Shown: piece by piece, positions 8,709-16,957 of the stretch
Layout of the letters: each line of letters opens with the position of its first letter
How positions within the stretch are numbered: the stretch's first letter is position 1
NCBI RefSeq assembly: GCF_020215705.1
Contig: NZ_JAIWNB010000013.1
Location: 124,001-188,000 of the forward strand
Origin: Nonomuraea aurantiaca
GTDB taxonomy: Bacteria; Actinomycetota; Actinomycetes; Streptosporangiales; Streptosporangiaceae
Length of the DNA stretch: 64,000 nucleotides
Direction: 5' to 3'
Made by a program: the position numbers and the translations under genes
Notes under the pieces: generated by a model
Databases searched by the model: none
Told to the model about the DNA's origin: nothing
The model's input: the letters and a program-made list of their open reading frames with translations, nothing else

Positions 8709-9595
8709 GCACCGACGAGCACGCCGAGCGGTTCACCCTGTTGCGGCCGCTGCTGTTCACGATCGTCTACGAGATACTCGGCTCGGCGACCGAATCCGAC
8801 GACGTGCTGCAGGACAGCTATCTGCGGTGGGCCAACGTGGACCTCACGACGGTCCGGGACACCAAGTCGTACCTGGCACAACTGGTGACCCGTCAGGCGC
8901 TCAACGCCTTGCGGGCGGGCGCGCGCCGCCGCGAGGACTACATCGGCCCGTGGCTGCCCGAGCCGCTGCTGCTCGACGCGAACGACGCCTCGACCGACGT
9001 GGTGCTCGCCGAGTCGGTGTCGATGGCGATGCTCGTGCTGCTCGAAACCCTCACCCCCGATGAGCGCGCGGTGTTCGTGCTGCGCGAGGTGTTCGGCTTC
9101 GACTACCAGGCCATCGCCACCGCGGTGGGCAAGTCCGCGGGCGCGGTGCGCCAGGTGGCGCACCGCGCCCGCGAGCACGTACAGGCGCGGCGGAAGCGCT
9201 TCGAACCCGTCGACGCCGCGACGACCGCGCGGATCACCGAGCAGTTCATGACCGCGGCGACCACCGGTGACCTGGAGGGGCTGCTCTGGCTGCTCGCGCC
9301 GGACGTCACCTGGACCGCCGACAGCGGCGGCAAGGCCACCGCGTCGCGCCGGCCGGTGGTGGGTGCGGAGAAGGTGGCCGCGGTGCTCATGAGTCTGTTC
9401 CGCCAGGAGCGGCTGGAGGACCTGCGGGTCGAGATGGTCAACTGCAACAACACGCCCGCGCTGGTACTCAGCGGGGAGCGCCTGGAAGGCGTCTTCCTGA
9501 TCGAGATCGCCGACGAGAAGATCACCAACTTCTACGCCATTCGCAACCCCGACAAACTTCTCGCGGTGGCGGTTCCGCGCCAGATCAGCCGATAG
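8705..9595 (+). CDS. ECF41-family RNA polymerase sigma factor with SnoaL-like C-terminal domain
   Basis: 296 residues from GTG 8705. The N-terminal half holds sigma-70 region 2 (RPLLFTIVYEILGSATESDDVLQDSYLRW) and region 4 (LTPDERAVFVLREVFGFDYQAIATAVGKSAGAVRQ in pieces). The C-terminal half is a SnoaL/NTF2-like domain carrying the two ECF41 hallmarks: a DSGGK stretch (family consensus DGGGK) and NPDKL near the end. In ECF41 proteins this extension replaces a separate anti-sigma factor and tunes activity. There is no anti-sigma gene nearby, consistent with that. The gene is co-transcribed with the flavin oxidoreductase and probably drives their common promoter. Confidence 0.92.
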   Translation: MSTDEHAERFTLLRPLLFTIVYEILGSATESDDVLQDSYLRWANVDLTTVRDTKSYLAQLVTRQALNALRAGARRREDYIGPWLPEPLLLDANDASTDVVLAESVSMAMLVLLETLTPDERAVFVLREVFGFDYQAIATAVGKSAGAVRQVAHRAREHVQARRKRFEPVDAATTARITEQFMTAATTGDLEGLLWLLAPDVTWTADSGGKATASRRPVVGAEKVAAVLMSLFRQERLEDLRVEMVNCNNTPALVLSGERLEGVFLIEIADEKITNFYAIRNPDKLLAVAVPRQISR

Positions 9596-9643
9596 GAGCA
9601 CGTTCACATGTCCGTCAGCAACAGGCTTCGGAAGGAGGCTTTC

Positions 9644-10835
9644 GTGCATGATGTAGTCATCGTGGGCGCCGGCCCGGTTGGTCTGTTCCTTGCCTGCGAG
9701 CTCGGCCTCGGGGGCTGCTCTGTCCTGGTGCTCGAACGGGAGCCGGAGCCCCGCTCCCCGTGGAAGGCGTACCCGCTTTGGGACGCGGGGCCTGTCCGCC
9801 GCGTCGGTGGAGGCGTTCTACCGCCGCGGGATGCTGCACCCGCTGCTGGCGGCGTCGGGCGTCCCCGACGATCCCGGCGCCGATGAGCCGTCGTCTCCTC
9901 GCAGCGTGGGCCACTTCGCCGGCATGATGCTCGATCCGGCCAAGGTCGACGTCGCCGCCCTGCCGTTCCGGCTGCCCAGCCCGGCACCGGAGTCCATGTT
10001 GACAAGCCTCGAAGCGGTCGAGGCGGTGCTGTCCGAGCGGGCGGCCAAGCTCGGCGTGGAGGTCAGGCGCGGCGTCGAGCATCTCCAGGCGGTTCTGCGC
10101 CGGGTGTCCGGCACCGACGTGGCGCTGAGCGACGTCCATCTCGCCTCGAGCTTCACCGATCGGGCGATGCAGGCGACGACGTACCGCCAGGGGCGCGTCC
10201 TGCTCGCCGGCGACGCCGCGCACATCCATCCTCCCTTTGACGGGCAGGGCCTCAACCTCGGCATCGGCGACGCCATGAACCTGGGGTGGAAGCTCGCGGC
10301 GACCGTACACGGGGACGTACCGGACGGACTGCTCGACACCTACACCGGCGAGCGCCATCCGATCGGCGCCTGGGTGCTCGACTGGACGCGCGCCCAGGCG
10401 GCGGTCATGCGGCCGGACCCGCACGCCCAGGCGATCCAGGCGGTGATCCGCGATCTGCTCGGAACCCGTGACGGGACGACCTACGTGTTCGAGAAGGTCT
10501 CGGGATCGTCGCTCCGCTACGACCTGGGCAGCGAGCAGCCACTGGTCGGCCGCAACGCCCCGGACCTCCACCTTGAGAACGGCACCCGCCTCGGCGACCT
10601 GATGCGGGACGGACGAGGCGTCGCGCTCGACTTCAGCACCGACCGACGCCTGCGCGATTCGGCGACGGGCTGGGAGAGCCGGATACGGTACGCGGCCGGT
10701 CCGGCGAGAAACGACCTCGGATTCGGCGCCGTCCTCATCCGGCCCGACGGCATAGTCGCCTGGGCAGGCGATCGCACCCCCGACCGTGAAGCGTTCGAGC
10801 GAGCCGCCGGCCACTGGTTCGGCACTCCGGCATGA
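9644..10835 (+). pseudogene. FAD-dependent aromatic monooxygenase (PheA/TfdB type), frameshifted and internally deleted
   Basis: The GTG at 9644 follows AAGGAGG and opens VHDVVIVGAGPVGLFLACEL, the Rossmann FAD motif. The frame breaks at the CTTTGGG run near 9776-9784: the expected PLGTRGLSAASVEAFYRRG continues in the next frame, as if one base had been inserted. A second lesion lies near 10075-10085, where VEVRRGVE is joined in frame directly to LQAVLRRVSGTDV. In family members about 130 residues with the substrate domain and DG motif lie between these segments. The downstream part is good: GRVLLAGDAAHIHPPFDGQGLNLG (flavin-binding GD motif, in pieces), then a thioredoxin-like C-terminal domain to 10835. 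A functional enzyme is unlikely. It follows the sigma-factor gene by about 50 bases and may once have belonged to its operon. Confidence 0.85.
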
Positions 10836-10870
10836 ACGATTCGATCATCTGCGGCTCGGCAAGCTCGGCA

Positions 10871-11320
10871 TCACCGATCTGACGACACTCCGCGGAGCAT
10901 GAACACGTCCACCGGATCCTCGGACTCCAGGGTGAACCCGTGCCGCTCATACAGCCGCCGGGCCGGGCTTCCCTGCAGCACGTTCAACCGGACAGGGACA
11001 CCGTCACGGTCGCACCGATCGAGCAGCTCGCGCAGGACGCCCGAACCGATGCCGGAACCCTGTAGGTGCGGGGCCAGGTAGAAGTGCTCCAGCCAGCGGG
11101 CGTCCTCGGCCTCCCGTAGCGCCACGCAGCCGGCGAACTCGCCGCCGACCTCGATCACCCAGGTGTGCGCCGGGTCGTAGGCGTCCCTCAGCCGCTGCCG
11201 CACGCGCTGCTCGTCGTAGCGGCCGAGCCGCTCCAGATCCGCCCGCATCACCACGGCGCGTAGCTCGACCATCGCCTCGATGTCCGCCGCCAAAGCCGGG
11301 CGAAAACCCCAATCAACCAT
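10871..11320 (-). CDS. GNAT-family N-acetyltransferase
   Basis: 149 residues from ATG 11320 (MVDWGFRPALAADIEAM). Typical GNAT features are present: an N-terminal RPALAADIEAMVELRA strand-helix, a VIEVGGEFAGCVAL beta strand pair, the acetyl-CoA pyrophosphate-binding loop HLQGSGIGSGVLRELL (consensus Q/RxxGxG/A) and a C-terminal NVLQGSPARRLYERHGF segment. It transfers acetyl from acetyl-CoA to an unidentified amine. It is divergent from the SnoaL-like gene at 11486 and shares with it an intergenic region full of GGACAAT-type inverted repeats. The 3' end is convergent with the decayed monooxygenase gene. Confidence 0.88.
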   Translation of the reverse strand: MVDWGFRPALAADIEAMVELRAVVMRADLERLGRYDEQRVRQRLRDAYDPAHTWVIEVGGEFAGCVALREAEDARWLEHFYLAPHLQGSGIGSGVLRELLDRCDRDGVPVRLNVLQGSPARRLYERHGFTLESEDPVDVFMLRGVSSDR

Positions 11321-11376
11321 GATGTGGCACTTTACCGGCACACTGCGCACCCTAGCCGCCGGGGATGCCGTGGTTG

Positions 11377-11450
11377 GACAATTGTCGGCCATCGCCAGGA
11401 AGGCAGTCCAGGGCATTAACCGGACAATACGGGAGGGTAATTTGTCCGGT
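11377..11450. promoter_or_regulatory. inverted-repeat operator candidates in the GNAT/SnoaL divergent intergenic region
   Basis: GACAATTGTC (11377-11386) is a perfect 10-bp palindrome. ACCGGACAA (11419-11427) and TTGTCCGGT (11442-11450) form a perfect 9-bp inverted repeat around 14 bases. The shared half-site is (CC)GGACAAT. A TATGCT at 11472-11477 sits 8 bases before the ATG at 11486, so the mRNA of the downstream gene may be leaderless. The sites suggest control of both divergent genes by one dimeric regulator, whose gene is not apparent here. Confidence 0.5.
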
Positions 11451-11485
11451 GACCATTCCGGTCCGCCCGCCTATGCTCTGCTCCC

Positions 11486-11872
11486 ATGGAGAGCACGGAG
11501 AGCACAGAGAAAGAGACGGTTCTCGACCTTCAGCGGCAGTTCGACGCGGCAGAGCTGGCCGCCGACGCCGGACGCCTGCGCGAGTTACTGGCCGACGACT
11601 TCCAGTCGATCGGGCCCAAAGGGTACGTGCTCGACAAGGAGCAATGGATCGGGCGCCACGCCCAGTTCCAATACCACGCCCTGGACACCAGCCAGATCGA
11701 CATCCGGATGTACGGCGACGCCGCGATCGTGCGCAACGTGCAGAGCAACCAGGCGACCTCTCACGGCCGGGCGGTGGCGCTGCGGGTGCGGGTGTCCCAG
11801 ACGTGGGTCAGGCAGGAGGGCTCGTGGCGGCTGGCGGGCATCCAGTTCAGCCCGATGGCCGACGACGCGTAG
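11486..11872 (+). CDS. SnoaL/DUF4440-like small protein
   Basis: 128 residues. The fold signature is clear: an N-terminal helix (VLDLQRQFDAAELAADAGRLRELLADDF), then FQSIGPKGYVLDKEQWI, a DIRMYGDAAIVRNVQ strand, and the paired strands ALRVRVSQTWVRQEGSWRLAGIQFS. This is the cone-shaped NTF2/SnoaL barrel, close to DUF4440 proteins. Such proteins are either small hydrolase/isomerase-type enzymes or ligand carriers; no catalytic residue assignment is possible here. The gene is flanked on both sides by GGACA(A/T) repeats, so it may be tightly regulated. Confidence 0.85.
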   Translation: MESTESTEKETVLDLQRQFDAAELAADAGRLRELLADDFQSIGPKGYVLDKEQWIGRHAQFQYHALDTSQIDIRMYGDAAIVRNVQSNQATSHGRAVALRVRVSQTWVRQEGSWRLAGIQFSPMADDA

Positions 11873-11886
11873 CCCGCCCCCGACCC

Positions 11887-11939
11887 CCGGACATGCCCCC
11901 GTCCCCGGACATACCGCCCAATGTCCGGTAAATGTCCGG
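11887..11939. repeat. nested CCGGACAT / ATGTCCGG inverted repeats
   Basis: CCGGACAT occurs at 11887-11894 and 11905-11912, and its reverse complement ATGTCCGG at 11921-11928 and 11932-11939, giving an inner pair 8 bases apart and an outer pair. The half-site resembles that of the inverted repeat upstream of the SnoaL-like gene (ACCGGACAA). They could be operators for the downstream membrane-protein gene at 12015, or a hairpin at the end of the SnoaL transcript. Confidence 0.5.
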
Positions 11940-12014
11940 TTGCTGTCCTGGCCCCGATGGTTCGCCGGGATAGAGGATGAACGCAACTGCGCATCCCCCG
12001 AGGCGGTAACGACG

Positions 12015-12596
12015 ATGACGACACAGACGACCCCTTCACTCGGCCGGGTGCTGCGGCACTGGCCGGTTCTGCTCGGGGTCGGGACCGCCGCACTCATGAT
12101 CCTGGGCCTGGCCACGGGCCTCGAACTGGCGAAGATACTGGCCGCCTCAGCGGTGGTGTACCTGGGCGCGGCCGCGTTCGGGAAACCCGCCTCGACCTGG
12201 CCCGTGTTCTTCCTGACCTTCGCCGTCATCCTGGCCGCGGGCCTCATCGATGACGACTTCGAAGCCACCTGGGCGGTGCTGGGCCTGGGCGTCCTGCTGG
12301 GCGGCTACGGTCTCCTGCGCGGTTATGGCCCCGGGCGCGGGGCACGCCCGGAGCCCGGGGGGCTGCCGTTACAGATGGTCGCCATGCTCGGCTTCGGCGC
12401 CGCGGCCACGGTCGCGCTGTTCGTCAACCCGACGGCCGGCAGCTACCTGGTGGCGCTGGGCCTGCTCGGCCACGCCGCATGGGACGTCTACCACTACCGG
12501 GCGAACAGGGTGGTGACCCGGTCGCTCGCCGAGTTCTGTCTCGTGCTCGACACCGCCCTGGCCGTGACGATCATCGTTCTGACGGCGACGGCCTGA
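12015..12596 (+). CDS. hypothetical six-helix membrane protein
   Basis: 193 residues from ATG 12015. About six hydrophobic segments are evident: LLGVGTAALMILGLATGL, AKILAASAVVYLGAAAF, WPVFFLTFAVILAAGLI, WAVLGLGVLLGGYGLL, MVAMLGFGAAATVALFV and a final LDTALAVTIIVLTA, with a short cytoplasmic RGYGPGRGARPEPGG loop in the middle. A DVYHYRANRVV segment precedes the last helix. No known transporter or enzyme motif was found. The gene ends 20 bases before the SDR start, so the two were probably an operon before the SDR was truncated. Confidence 0.75.
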   Translation: MTTQTTPSLGRVLRHWPVLLGVGTAALMILGLATGLELAKILAASAVVYLGAAAFGKPASTWPVFFLTFAVILAAGLIDDDFEATWAVLGLGVLLGGYGLLRGYGPGRGARPEPGGLPLQMVAMLGFGAAATVALFVNPTAGSYLVALGLLGHAAWDVYHYRANRVVTRSLAEFCLVLDTALAVTIIVLTATA

Positions 12597-12616
12597 CCCC
12601 GGAGGAACGACAGCCG

Positions 12617-13138
12617 ATGAGCCTTCTCAAGGACCGGGTCGCCCTGGTCACCGGCAGCTCCCGAGGGATCGGCGCGGCCATCGCGACCACGTTCGCGCAG
12701 GCCGGCGCCCGGGTCGTGCTGCACGGCCGGGACGAGGCCGCGCTCGCCGCGGTCCAGGCGCGCATCGACGACCTCGGCGGCGAGGCCATCAGCGTGACCG
12801 GAGACGTCACCGTCGCCGCCGACCTCGACCGGATCCGCGAGCAGATCCTCGACCGGTACGGCCGCCTCGACGTGCTGGTCGTCAACGCCGGCAGCACGGA
12901 AAGCCGCCCCCTGCCCATCGAGGACATCACGGAGGAGAGCTGGCGGGCCGACATCGACCGGAACCTGACCGGCGCCTTCCTGACCGTCAAGTGTTTCCTG
13001 CCCGGCATGAAGGAGCGCCGGACCGGCAACATCATCACCCTGTCCTCGGCGGCCGGGCGCAAGCCGAGCGAACGGACGATCGTCGCGTACGCGGCGGCGA
13101 AGGCCGGTGTGCAGATCTTCACCCAGGATCTGGCCGCC
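12617..13138 (+). pseudogene. SDR-family oxidoreductase, 3' end lost
   Basis: ATG 12617 follows GGAGGA. The first 174 codons are a good classical SDR: cofactor motif TGSSRGIGAAIA, VVNAG (NNAG-type) motif, catalytic Ser in TLSSAAG and the YAAAK catalytic Tyr/Lys. Homology stops after TQDLAA at base 13138. The next base begins DNA that is, on the other strand, the CoA-transferase gene. The open frame continues to TGA 13369 but encodes an antisense tail (HGRVQEVAVRAAARG and on). About 80 residues forming the substrate-binding end of the fold are missing, so the protein is probably inactive. The loss is best explained by a deletion that also removed the 3' end of the convergent gene. Confidence 0.85.
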
Positions 13139-15247
13139 CACGGCCGCGTCCAGGAGGTCGCGGTGCGCGCGGCGGCCCGCGGCGGTGGCCAGCCGCGCAT
13201 CGGCGCTCAGGTCGGTGCGGCCGATCACCTCGCACAGGGCCCGCCACTGCTCGTCGCCGTCGACGCTCACCACGCACCACTCGTCGTCGCCGGCGCACGG
13301 GTAGACCCCTTGGGGCGCGTCCCACTCGCCGCTGTTGCCGTGGGCGGTGAACGAGCCGGGTTCGAGTGATTCGCGCAGGAAGCCGGTGGACAGCTGGGTG
13401 AGGATCGTCTCCGCCTGGGCGACGCTGACCGTGCCGCCCTTCCCGGTACGCCGCCGCTCGATGAGCGCGGCGAGCACGGCGACGGCGCCGACCCGCGCGG
13501 CGATGTGGTCGGGATAGATGGTGATGCCGTCGCAGAACCCGGCCTCGACCTCGGTGTCCCGCCAGAGCCCGGTCAGCCCGGCGGAGGCGCGCACCAGCGG
13601 GCCGTAGCCCATGCGCCTGCTCCACGGCCCGGTCGGGCCCAGGGCGCTGCTGTCGGCCATGATGATCCCGGGGTTCAGCTCGCTGATGACGTCGTGGCCG
13701 AGACCCAGCGACTCCAGCGTGCCCGGCTTGAAGTTGGACAGGATGACGTCGGAGTCGGCGGCGAGCCGCTTGAACAGCTCCAGGCCCTCGGGTGAGCGGA
13801 GGTTGATCCCGGCGCTGAGCTTGTTGCGGTGGCCCCACGCGAAGCCGACGCTGATGACCTCGTCACCGAGCGACTGGCGGCTGCCGTCCGGGTAGGCCCG
13901 GCTCTCGATCTTGATGACCTCGGCGCCCTGATCGGCGAGCAACCGGCCCAGCTCCGCGCCGACCACGATGACACCCAGGTCCAGCACCCGCAGCCCGTCG
14001 AGGGGCCGCCGCGGCGCGACCTCGGCCGATTCGGAGGTTGCGTCGGAGGTGACCGCCGTACCAGAGGCCGTGTCGGGGGTGACCGGCCTGCCGGGCCTCC
14101 CCTCGGCGAAGACCTCGTCGTCGTGCTCCCCCGGCTCGGGGGCCCGGTGCCGGAACCCGGCCCGCACCCCGTTCACCTCCACGTATCCGGACGGCACGCG
14201 GCCGGTCAGCCCCGGGGCGACCTCGGTGTCGAGCAGGCTGCCCCGCGCGCGGAAGTGCGGGCTGTCGAGCACCTCGCCGGGGTCGAGCAGCGCCGCGATC
14301 GGCACGCCGCGCTCCTGGCCCTGGGCCACGAGCTCGTCCCTGGTCCGGTCCCTGAACAGGTCTCCCATGAGGACGCGCAGCCGCTCAGCGGCTCCGAAGC
14401 GGGCGCCCATGCTGTCGTACTTGGGGTCGGCGAACTCCGCCGGCTCCCCCAGCCAGCCGAACATCCCGCGCCACTGGCGCTTGGCCAGCACGCAGATCCG
14501 GACGTATCCATCGGCGCACGGGAAGATCGGGTAGAGGTCGCCCGCCTGCGGACGGCCGCGCGGCAGGCGGGTGGCCGGCACCCCGCCGGTGGCCGAGCCG
14601 CCCATGCCGAAGCCCGGGTCAAGGACCTGGGCGGTCATCTCGTACACCGAGCAGTCGACGTGGTCGCCGCGGCCGGTGTCGAGCCGGTTCAGGTACGCCA
14701 GCAGGCCCGCCCACGCGGCCTGGACGGCCGCCGATTCGTAGGCCAGCGGGCCGGGCGGCATGACCGGCTCGCGGCCGGGGATGCCGGAGCGCGACAGCAC
14801 CCCGCCGAGCGCCATGTGCGTCCAGTCGGTGCCGATCCAGTCCCGGTACGGGCCGGTCTGCCCGAAGTCGGTGATCGAGACGACGACCAGCGCCGGGTTG
14901 CGCGCGAGCAGGGTATCCGCGCCGAGACCGAGGCCGTCGAGGGTGCCGGGGCGTTCGGTCTCGATGAGGAAGTCCGCCCCGGCGGCCAGGTCGAGCAGCC
15001 GGTCACGGCCGGCGGGGTCGCGCAGGTCCAGGGTGACGCCGCGCTTGTTGGCGTTGTGCGTGGCGAAGTAGAGGCTGACGCCGTCGTGGACCGGTTCGCG
15101 GTGGCGGGTCGGCGCGCCGCCGGGCGGCTCGACGCGGATGACGTCGGCGCCGAGGTCGGCGAGGAAGCGGCCGCACATCTCGGCCTTGCCGTCGGCCAGA
15201 TCGATGACCCGAAGACCGGCGAGGGGAAGACCCCTGGCTGCGGGCAT
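13139..15247 (-). pseudogene. double-domain family III (CaiB/BaiF) CoA-transferase, 3' end lost
   Basis: ATG 15247 starts MPAARGLPLAGLRVIDLADG, a typical CaiB/BaiF opening, and a second complete-looking opening (RPLDGLRVLDLGVIVVGAEL) follows an acidic/Ala-rich linker about 400 residues in, so this was a fused two-domain enzyme. Landmarks such as RVEPPGGAPTR, VDCSVYEM and KGGTVSVAQAETIL are present. Homology to the family ends with GRRAHRDLLDAA at about 13139, exactly where the SDR fragment begins on the opposite strand; the frame stays open to 12494 but encodes antisense SDR sequence. Roughly 100 C-terminal residues are missing. Family members move CoA between carboxylic acids; the substrate here is unknown. 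A GAACAGGTTTC quasi-palindrome at about 15390-15400 may lie in its promoter. Confidence 0.85.
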
Positions 15248-15480
15248 GGTGAATCACCCCACGGTGTGAAGGATGCGGGAGTACGCCGGACATGGCCTGT
15301 CGCGGCGGAGGGATCCCGGCCCCTGAGCGGCGGTTCATGGCCACGCGCCGGGCTTTCGAGCGGTTCAGGATCGCTCGCCAGGATTGTTGCGAACAGGTTT
15401 CCTACAACCGTGAGGATGCCATCCGGTTTCCGGTCTGAAAACGTCCGAATCGGCAACGTACTACGCGTCCCGATCGGCAA

Positions 15481-16039
15481 CATGGTGGTTGACGTGCGGC
15501 GAGGGCCCGCCGCAGACTCCCTGCTCATGGAAGCCAGCTACCTGCCGCTCATCCTGGAGGGCATCGGCATCTCGACCTCCGACGCGGTCCTGGTCAGCGT
15601 GCTCACCCGGGCCATGCCGCTGGTCTCCACCGTCGCGGCCGTCCTGCTGGTGGAGCGGATGGAACGCCGCACCATGGTCATCATCGGCACGCTGGTCTTC
15701 GCGGCCTCCCTGCTGCTCATCACCCTGGACATGGGCGAGGCGGTGGCCACCGTCGGCGCCCTGTTCAGCTCGTTCGGCATCGCCTTCATGGCGACCCCCG
15801 CCTACACCTACACCGCGGAGGTGTTCCCCACCCGGGCACGGGGAACGGCGTCGGCCATCGCGGACGGAGTCGGTCATCTGGGCGGTGCGGTCACCCCCTT
15901 CGTGGTGCTGCCCATCCTGACCGGCTTCGGCGCGCGGCCGGCGTCGTTCGTCCTGGTGGCCCTGCTGGTGATCGCCGTCGGCATCATCCGCCTCGGCGTC
16001 CGCACCCGCGACCGCTCACTGACCGAGATCGCCGCCTGA
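15481..16039 (+). pseudogene. C-terminal half of an MFS transporter
   Basis: From ATG 15481 the frame reads MVVDVRRGPAADSLLMEASY and then six hydrophobic segments (for example LVSVLTRAMPLVSTVAAVLLV, MVIIGTLVFAASLLLITL, SFVLVALLVIAVGIIRLGV). The motif EVFPTRARGTASAIADGVGHLGG in pieces is the TM10-TM11 signature of sugar/aromatic-acid MFS porters. Helices 1-6 are absent: upstream of 15481 there is no homologous coding sequence. This looks like an in-frame internal deletion that kept a few N-terminal codons, or a 5' truncation. A half-transporter of about 185 residues is unlikely to work alone. Confidence 0.75.
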
Positions 16040-16051
16040 TCCCCAGGCGCC

Positions 16052-16948
16052 CTAGAACCGCACCTTCCGCAGGTAGCGATAGCCGACCTCGGCGGTATGC
16101 CGGGGAGTCACATCGGGCGTGTCGTTCTCCACGATGTACTCCACGACGCGGTGCTTGTCGAAGATGCGCCGGAAGTCGATGGTCCCGGTGCCGAGGTCGG
16201 CCATGTCGCCGTCGGGTGCGCGATCCTTGACGTGGAACTGCAGCACCCGCTGCGGCGCCTTGCGAATGACGTCGAGCGCGAAGCGCACCGGGTCGGCGGC
16301 GCCGCGCCCGACTCCGCCGGTGACCACCCAATACAGGTCGATCTCCAGATGGACCAGGTGCGGATCGAGCTCGGCGGTGAGCACGTCCCAGGGGGTCTTG
16401 CCGCCGCCGAGGTCGGTGGTGAACTCGTGGGCGTGGTTGTGGTAGCCGTAGCGCAGCCCGGCCGAGCGGGCGGCCCGTGCCTCGACGTTCATGCGCTCGG
16501 CCCACGCCTTCCACTCGTCCTCGCTGGTGGAGTTCAGGTAGGGCACGACCATGAAGGACTGGCCGAGGGTCAGCGCGTTGGCGATCTTCGTGTCGAGACC
16601 GGCCGCGTCGGTGGTGAGGCCGTCGTGGCTGGAGCTGGCCCGGATGCCGATCCCGTCGAGGAACTGGCGGAGCTGCTGGGCCGTACGACCGAAGTAGCCG
16701 AGCGCCAGCTCGACCTTCGGGTAGCCGGTCTCGGCCAGGTAGGTGAGCGTGGCGTCGTAGTTCTGGGCGAGGTCGTCGCGTACCGTCCAGAGCTGGATGC
16801 TGATCTGGTTCGGCGGGATGCGCTCCCCGCCGGAGTGGTGCGGCGGCGTCGCCGCGGCGGCGGGGGAGGCGGCGGCCAGGGCGGCCGCCCCGAGTCCGAG
16901 GCCCGCGGCGAGCAGGGAGCGCCTGCTGGGGCCATAGCCGTAGCACAT
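16052..16948 (-). CDS. Tat-exported sugar phosphate isomerase/epimerase-like TIM-barrel protein
   Basis: 298 residues. The N-terminus is a twin-arginine signal (PSRRSLLAAGLGLGAAALAAA). The mature domain is an AP-endonuclease-family-2/xylose-isomerase-like barrel: ISIQLWTVRDDL at strand 1, GYPKVELALGYFG, YGYHNHAHEF (metal-binding His), HLEIDLYWVVTGGV (Glu/Asp metal ligands), LQFHVKDRAPDGD (His/Lys) and a final YIVENDTPD (Glu). All expected metal ligands appear intact. It starts 9 bases after the stop of the PQQ-type dehydrogenase, so the two form an operon. Extracytoplasmic members of this family are commonly found beside secreted sugar dehydrogenases; a joint role in oxidising or isomerising an extracellular sugar is inferred. 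Confidence 0.87.
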   Translation of the reverse strand: MCYGYGPSRRSLLAAGLGLGAAALAAASPAAAATPPHHSGGERIPPNQISIQLWTVRDDLAQNYDATLTYLAETGYPKVELALGYFGRTAQQLRQFLDGIGIRASSSHDGLTTDAAGLDTKIANALTLGQSFMVVPYLNSTSEDEWKAWAERMNVEARAARSAGLRYGYHNHAHEFTTDLGGGKTPWDVLTAELDPHLVHLEIDLYWVVTGGVGRGAADPVRFALDVIRKAPQRVLQFHVKDRAPDGDMADLGTGTIDFRRIFDKHRVVEYIVENDTPDVTPRHTAEVGYRYLRKVRF

Positions 16949-16957
16949 GGGTGACTC

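Noticed and set aside
11365-11931. 188-codon frame overlapping the SnoaL-like gene
   Set aside because: Arg/Pro-rich shadow; the 128-residue SnoaL frame has clear family motifs.
13829-15480. Plus-strand open stretch antisense to the CoA-transferase and continuous with the MFS fragment
   Set aside because: The part before 15481 is antisense shadow without motifs; only the MFS fragment is supported.
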